A program made the translations under genes and the position numbers. 16,630 nt of DNA from CAJXOW01 sp964421495 (GTDB lineage: Bacteria > Bacteroidota > Rhodothermia > Balneolales > Balneolaceae), in assembly GCA_964421495.1 (NCBI GenBank), contig CAYQXO010000059.1, positions 1-16,630 of the forward strand, given 5' to 3'. Positions 15,242 through 16,630 of the stretch are shown piece after piece; within the stretch, counting starts at the first letter, position 1, and every line of letters starts with the position of its first letter. The notes beneath the pieces were generated by a model, which had not been told where the DNA came from, searched no databases, and saw only the letters and a program-made list of their open reading frames with translations.

Positions 15242-16246
15242 TCATCGAATACTGCCTCTTGATATATACTCCCCGAAAGAGTCAATATCCATGTTGGTGC
15301 CACAGACTATTACGCCCACTTTATTGCCATTCAATTCCTCATTTAAAGGATTCAGCAGGCCGGCGCATGCAGCGGCGCCCGCCGGTTCAACGGCCAGTTT
15401 CATATCATCAAACATCAATTGCATGGCATCGCAAAGCTGTTGATCCGAAACCGTACACAGCGCGTCGACATGCCTGCGGCAAAGCGTGTAACTATACTGC
15501 TCGGCATACGGGGCCCCGAGGCTGTCGGCGATCGTATCCACTTTCTCAATTTGTTCAGGCCGTCCCGCCTCGAAACTGCGACGCATCGAGTCGGCTCCTT
15601 CGGGCTCGACGCCAAACACCCGGCAATTCTCATTCACATGTTTAACCGCGGTTGCAATCCCCGCGCAGAGTCCGCCGCCCCCGATCGGGACAATCACCGC
15701 ATCGAGGTCCGGTTGCTGCTCCATGAGCTCTAGTCCCACGGTGCCGGTTCCCAATGCAACGCCTTCACCGTCAAAAGGATGAATGAATGAGCGCCCCTCT
15801 TTTTGCTCAATCTCGCGCACGCGCTCAAACGCCTCGTGCACATTGTCAACCAATACCACTTCCGCCCCGAACTCCCGGCAGCGGTCGATCCGCACCTGGT
15901 TGGCCGACTTTGGCATCACCACCTTGGCGGTAGTATTATTCTCTTTCGCCGCATAGGCCACGGCAATAGCGTGATTACCGGCACTGACTGCCGTTACCCC
16001 CTTCCTGAGGGCCGCTTTATCCAATTTGGCCATATTCATAAGGGCTCCGCGCACCTTGAAACTCCCGCCGTGCTGCCAGAGCTCAAGCTTAAAATAAAGC
16101 CCGGTATTATCGCCGATCAGACGTCGGATTTTTTGATTGGACAGCTCCCATACCGGGGTTTGCCGTATGCGATCTCCAAGTTGCCTGCGCGCCTTCTTCA
16201 TCTGTTCCAGCGAGGGCGTCTGAACGGTGGCATCCGGGTTGCTCAT
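15242..16246 (-). CDS. PLP-dependent threonine/serine dehydratase-type enzyme
   Basis: Fold-type II PLP enzyme of 334 residues, in the threonine dehydratase/serine racemase group. The Schiff-base lysine is K64 in GSFKVRGA. SAGNHA is at 88-93, and the phosphate-binding glycine loop IGGGGLCAG at 188-196. LAVEPAGAA is at 284-292. The pyridine-nitrogen position in the C-terminal motif reads C315-G-T-N318, where many relatives have S-G-G-N. There is no C-terminal ACT-like regulatory domain, so it is not the allosteric biosynthetic IlvA form. Likely activity is deamination of L-threonine or L-serine to the 2-oxo acid and ammonia; serine racemase or a hydroxy-amino-acid lyase are alternatives. The start at 16246 follows an A/T-rich stretch without Shine-Dalgarno. 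It is convergent with the epimerase-like gene. Confidence 0.88.
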   Translation of the reverse strand: MSNPDATVQTPSLEQMKKARRQLGDRIRQTPVWELSNQKIRRLIGDNTGLYFKLELWQHGGSFKVRGALMNMAKLDKAALRKGVTAVSAGNHAIAVAYAAKENNTTAKVVMPKSANQVRIDRCREFGAEVVLVDNVHEAFERVREIEQKEGRSFIHPFDGEGVALGTGTVGLELMEQQPDLDAVIVPIGGGGLCAGIATAVKHVNENCRVFGVEPEGADSMRRSFEAGRPEQIEKVDTIADSLGAPYAEQYSYTLCRRHVDALCTVSDQQLCDAMQLMFDDMKLAVEPAGAAACAGLLNPLNEELNGNKVGVIVCGTNMDIDSFGEYISRGSIR

Positions 16247-16469
16247 AAAAAATATTTTTACAGTTCTGCATTAATCGCAATTTGATAATACCTGTAAGCA
16301 ATAAAGGGAAGATCACATAAATATAAAAGTCACCTGGCTGAACTGAATCGACAAGTACGGGAACCCCGGCTGGATTACCCCCGTTTTGCGTATGAGCGTT
16401 AAACTTTACGGGTCGGGGTGCAACACCTTTTTTAATTTATCCCTGAAATCTGCAATGCATGCCAGGTTC

Positions 16470-16630
16470 CTAATTGTAGGTATAAAATCCCTCTCCAGTC
16501 TTTCGACCCAGTTTGCCGGCGTCCACCATTTTTACCAGCAGCGGACAGGGACGGTACTTCGGGTCTTTAAAGCCGTTGTACAATACTTCCAAAATATCGA
16601 GGCAGACATCGAGACCGATAAAGTCGGCCA
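16470..16630 (-). CDS. 3-hydroxyacyl-CoA dehydrogenase, C-terminal end (partial)
   Basis: Only the last 52 codons are inside the window; the gene continues beyond 16630. The visible end reads ADFIGLDVCLDILEVLYNG, then DPKYRPCPLLVKMVDAGKLG, and closes with RKTGEGFYTYN and stop TAG (16470-16472). The LVKMVDAGKLGRKTGEGFY pattern is the C-terminal helical domain of 3-hydroxybutyryl-CoA/3-hydroxyacyl-CoA dehydrogenases (Hbd/PaaH/FadB type), which oxidise 3-hydroxyacyl-CoA with NAD(P). Stand-alone Hbd-type is likely because the protein ends right after this motif. It points the same way as the dehydratase gene, with a 223-bp gap in which I see no gene. Confidence 0.85.
   Translation of the reverse strand, partial: ADFIGLDVCLDILEVLYNGFKDPKYRPCPLLVKMVDAGKLGRKTGEGFYTYN

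Noticed and set aside
16333..16341. Third copy of the A/B element, suggested by CTGGCTGA after the dehydratase start
   Set aside because: Only eight bases match, without the rest of the core or any enclosing arms.
16357..16384. Terminator downstream of the hydroxyacyl-CoA dehydrogenase gene
   Set aside because: ACGGG/CCCGT followed by a short T run reads on the plus strand, the wrong orientation for that gene, with only 5 bp of stem.

Overview
The window looks like a chromosomal stretch from a member of the Bacteroidota/Balneolota/Rhodothermota radiation. The evidence is a type IX secretion (T9SS) C-terminal sorting domain of the YPNPFNP...MLLVK kind, a TonB-dependent receptor with an N-terminal carboxypeptidase-regulatory-like domain paired with a DUF4249 lipoprotein, and start codons that mostly lack Shine-Dalgarno sequences. 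Balneolota is my best guess for the phylum, from the style of the sorting domain and a GC content that looks moderate by eye. This is inference, not a phylogenetic result. No rRNA, tRNA, CRISPR array or transposase gene was found.

Layout. (1) 42-953: argB. (2) 1181-5075: a convergent pair, a secreted beta-lactamase-fold serine hydrolase (+) and a secreted two-LamG T9SS protein (-), which splits the arginine genes. (3) 5076-5808: a 733-bp divergent intergenic region full of inverted repeats, including structured element A. (4) 5809-9436: argD-argC-argJ on the + strand, with a different long imperfect hairpin between argC and argJ. (5) 9465-9642: structured element B, just after argJ. (6) 9701-12920: TonB-dependent receptor plus DUF4249 lipoprotein. 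(7) 13127-15190: a classical SDR and an extended SDR/epimerase-like protein. (8) 15242-16246 (-): a PLP-dependent threonine/serine dehydratase-type enzyme. (9) 16470-16630 (-): the 3' end of a 3-hydroxyacyl-CoA dehydrogenase gene.

How the genes work together. ArgB, ArgC, ArgD and ArgJ cover the acetylated part of arginine synthesis: kinase, reductase, aminotransferase, then acetyl recycling by ArgJ. This is the cyclic ornithine route. The order argB...argD-argC-argJ is interrupted by about 4 kb of envelope/secretion genes. The receptor and DUF4249 protein form an outer-membrane pair of unknown substrate.

The most interesting signal is non-coding. Two elements (A, 5473-5664; B, 9465-9642) share a ~110-nt core with conserved ends and matching internal stems. 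At least five base pairs differ between the copies with both partners changed. Each core is enclosed by a long, nearly perfect stem (40 and 34 bp) whose outer sequence is entirely different in the two copies. Stripped of the core, each stem resembles a bidirectional intrinsic terminator (A-tract, GC-rich stem, T-tract). I read this as a family of structured elements, either small mobile elements sitting at the tip of terminator palindromes or structured RNAs with a freely evolving closing stem. I do not recognise it as a known family.
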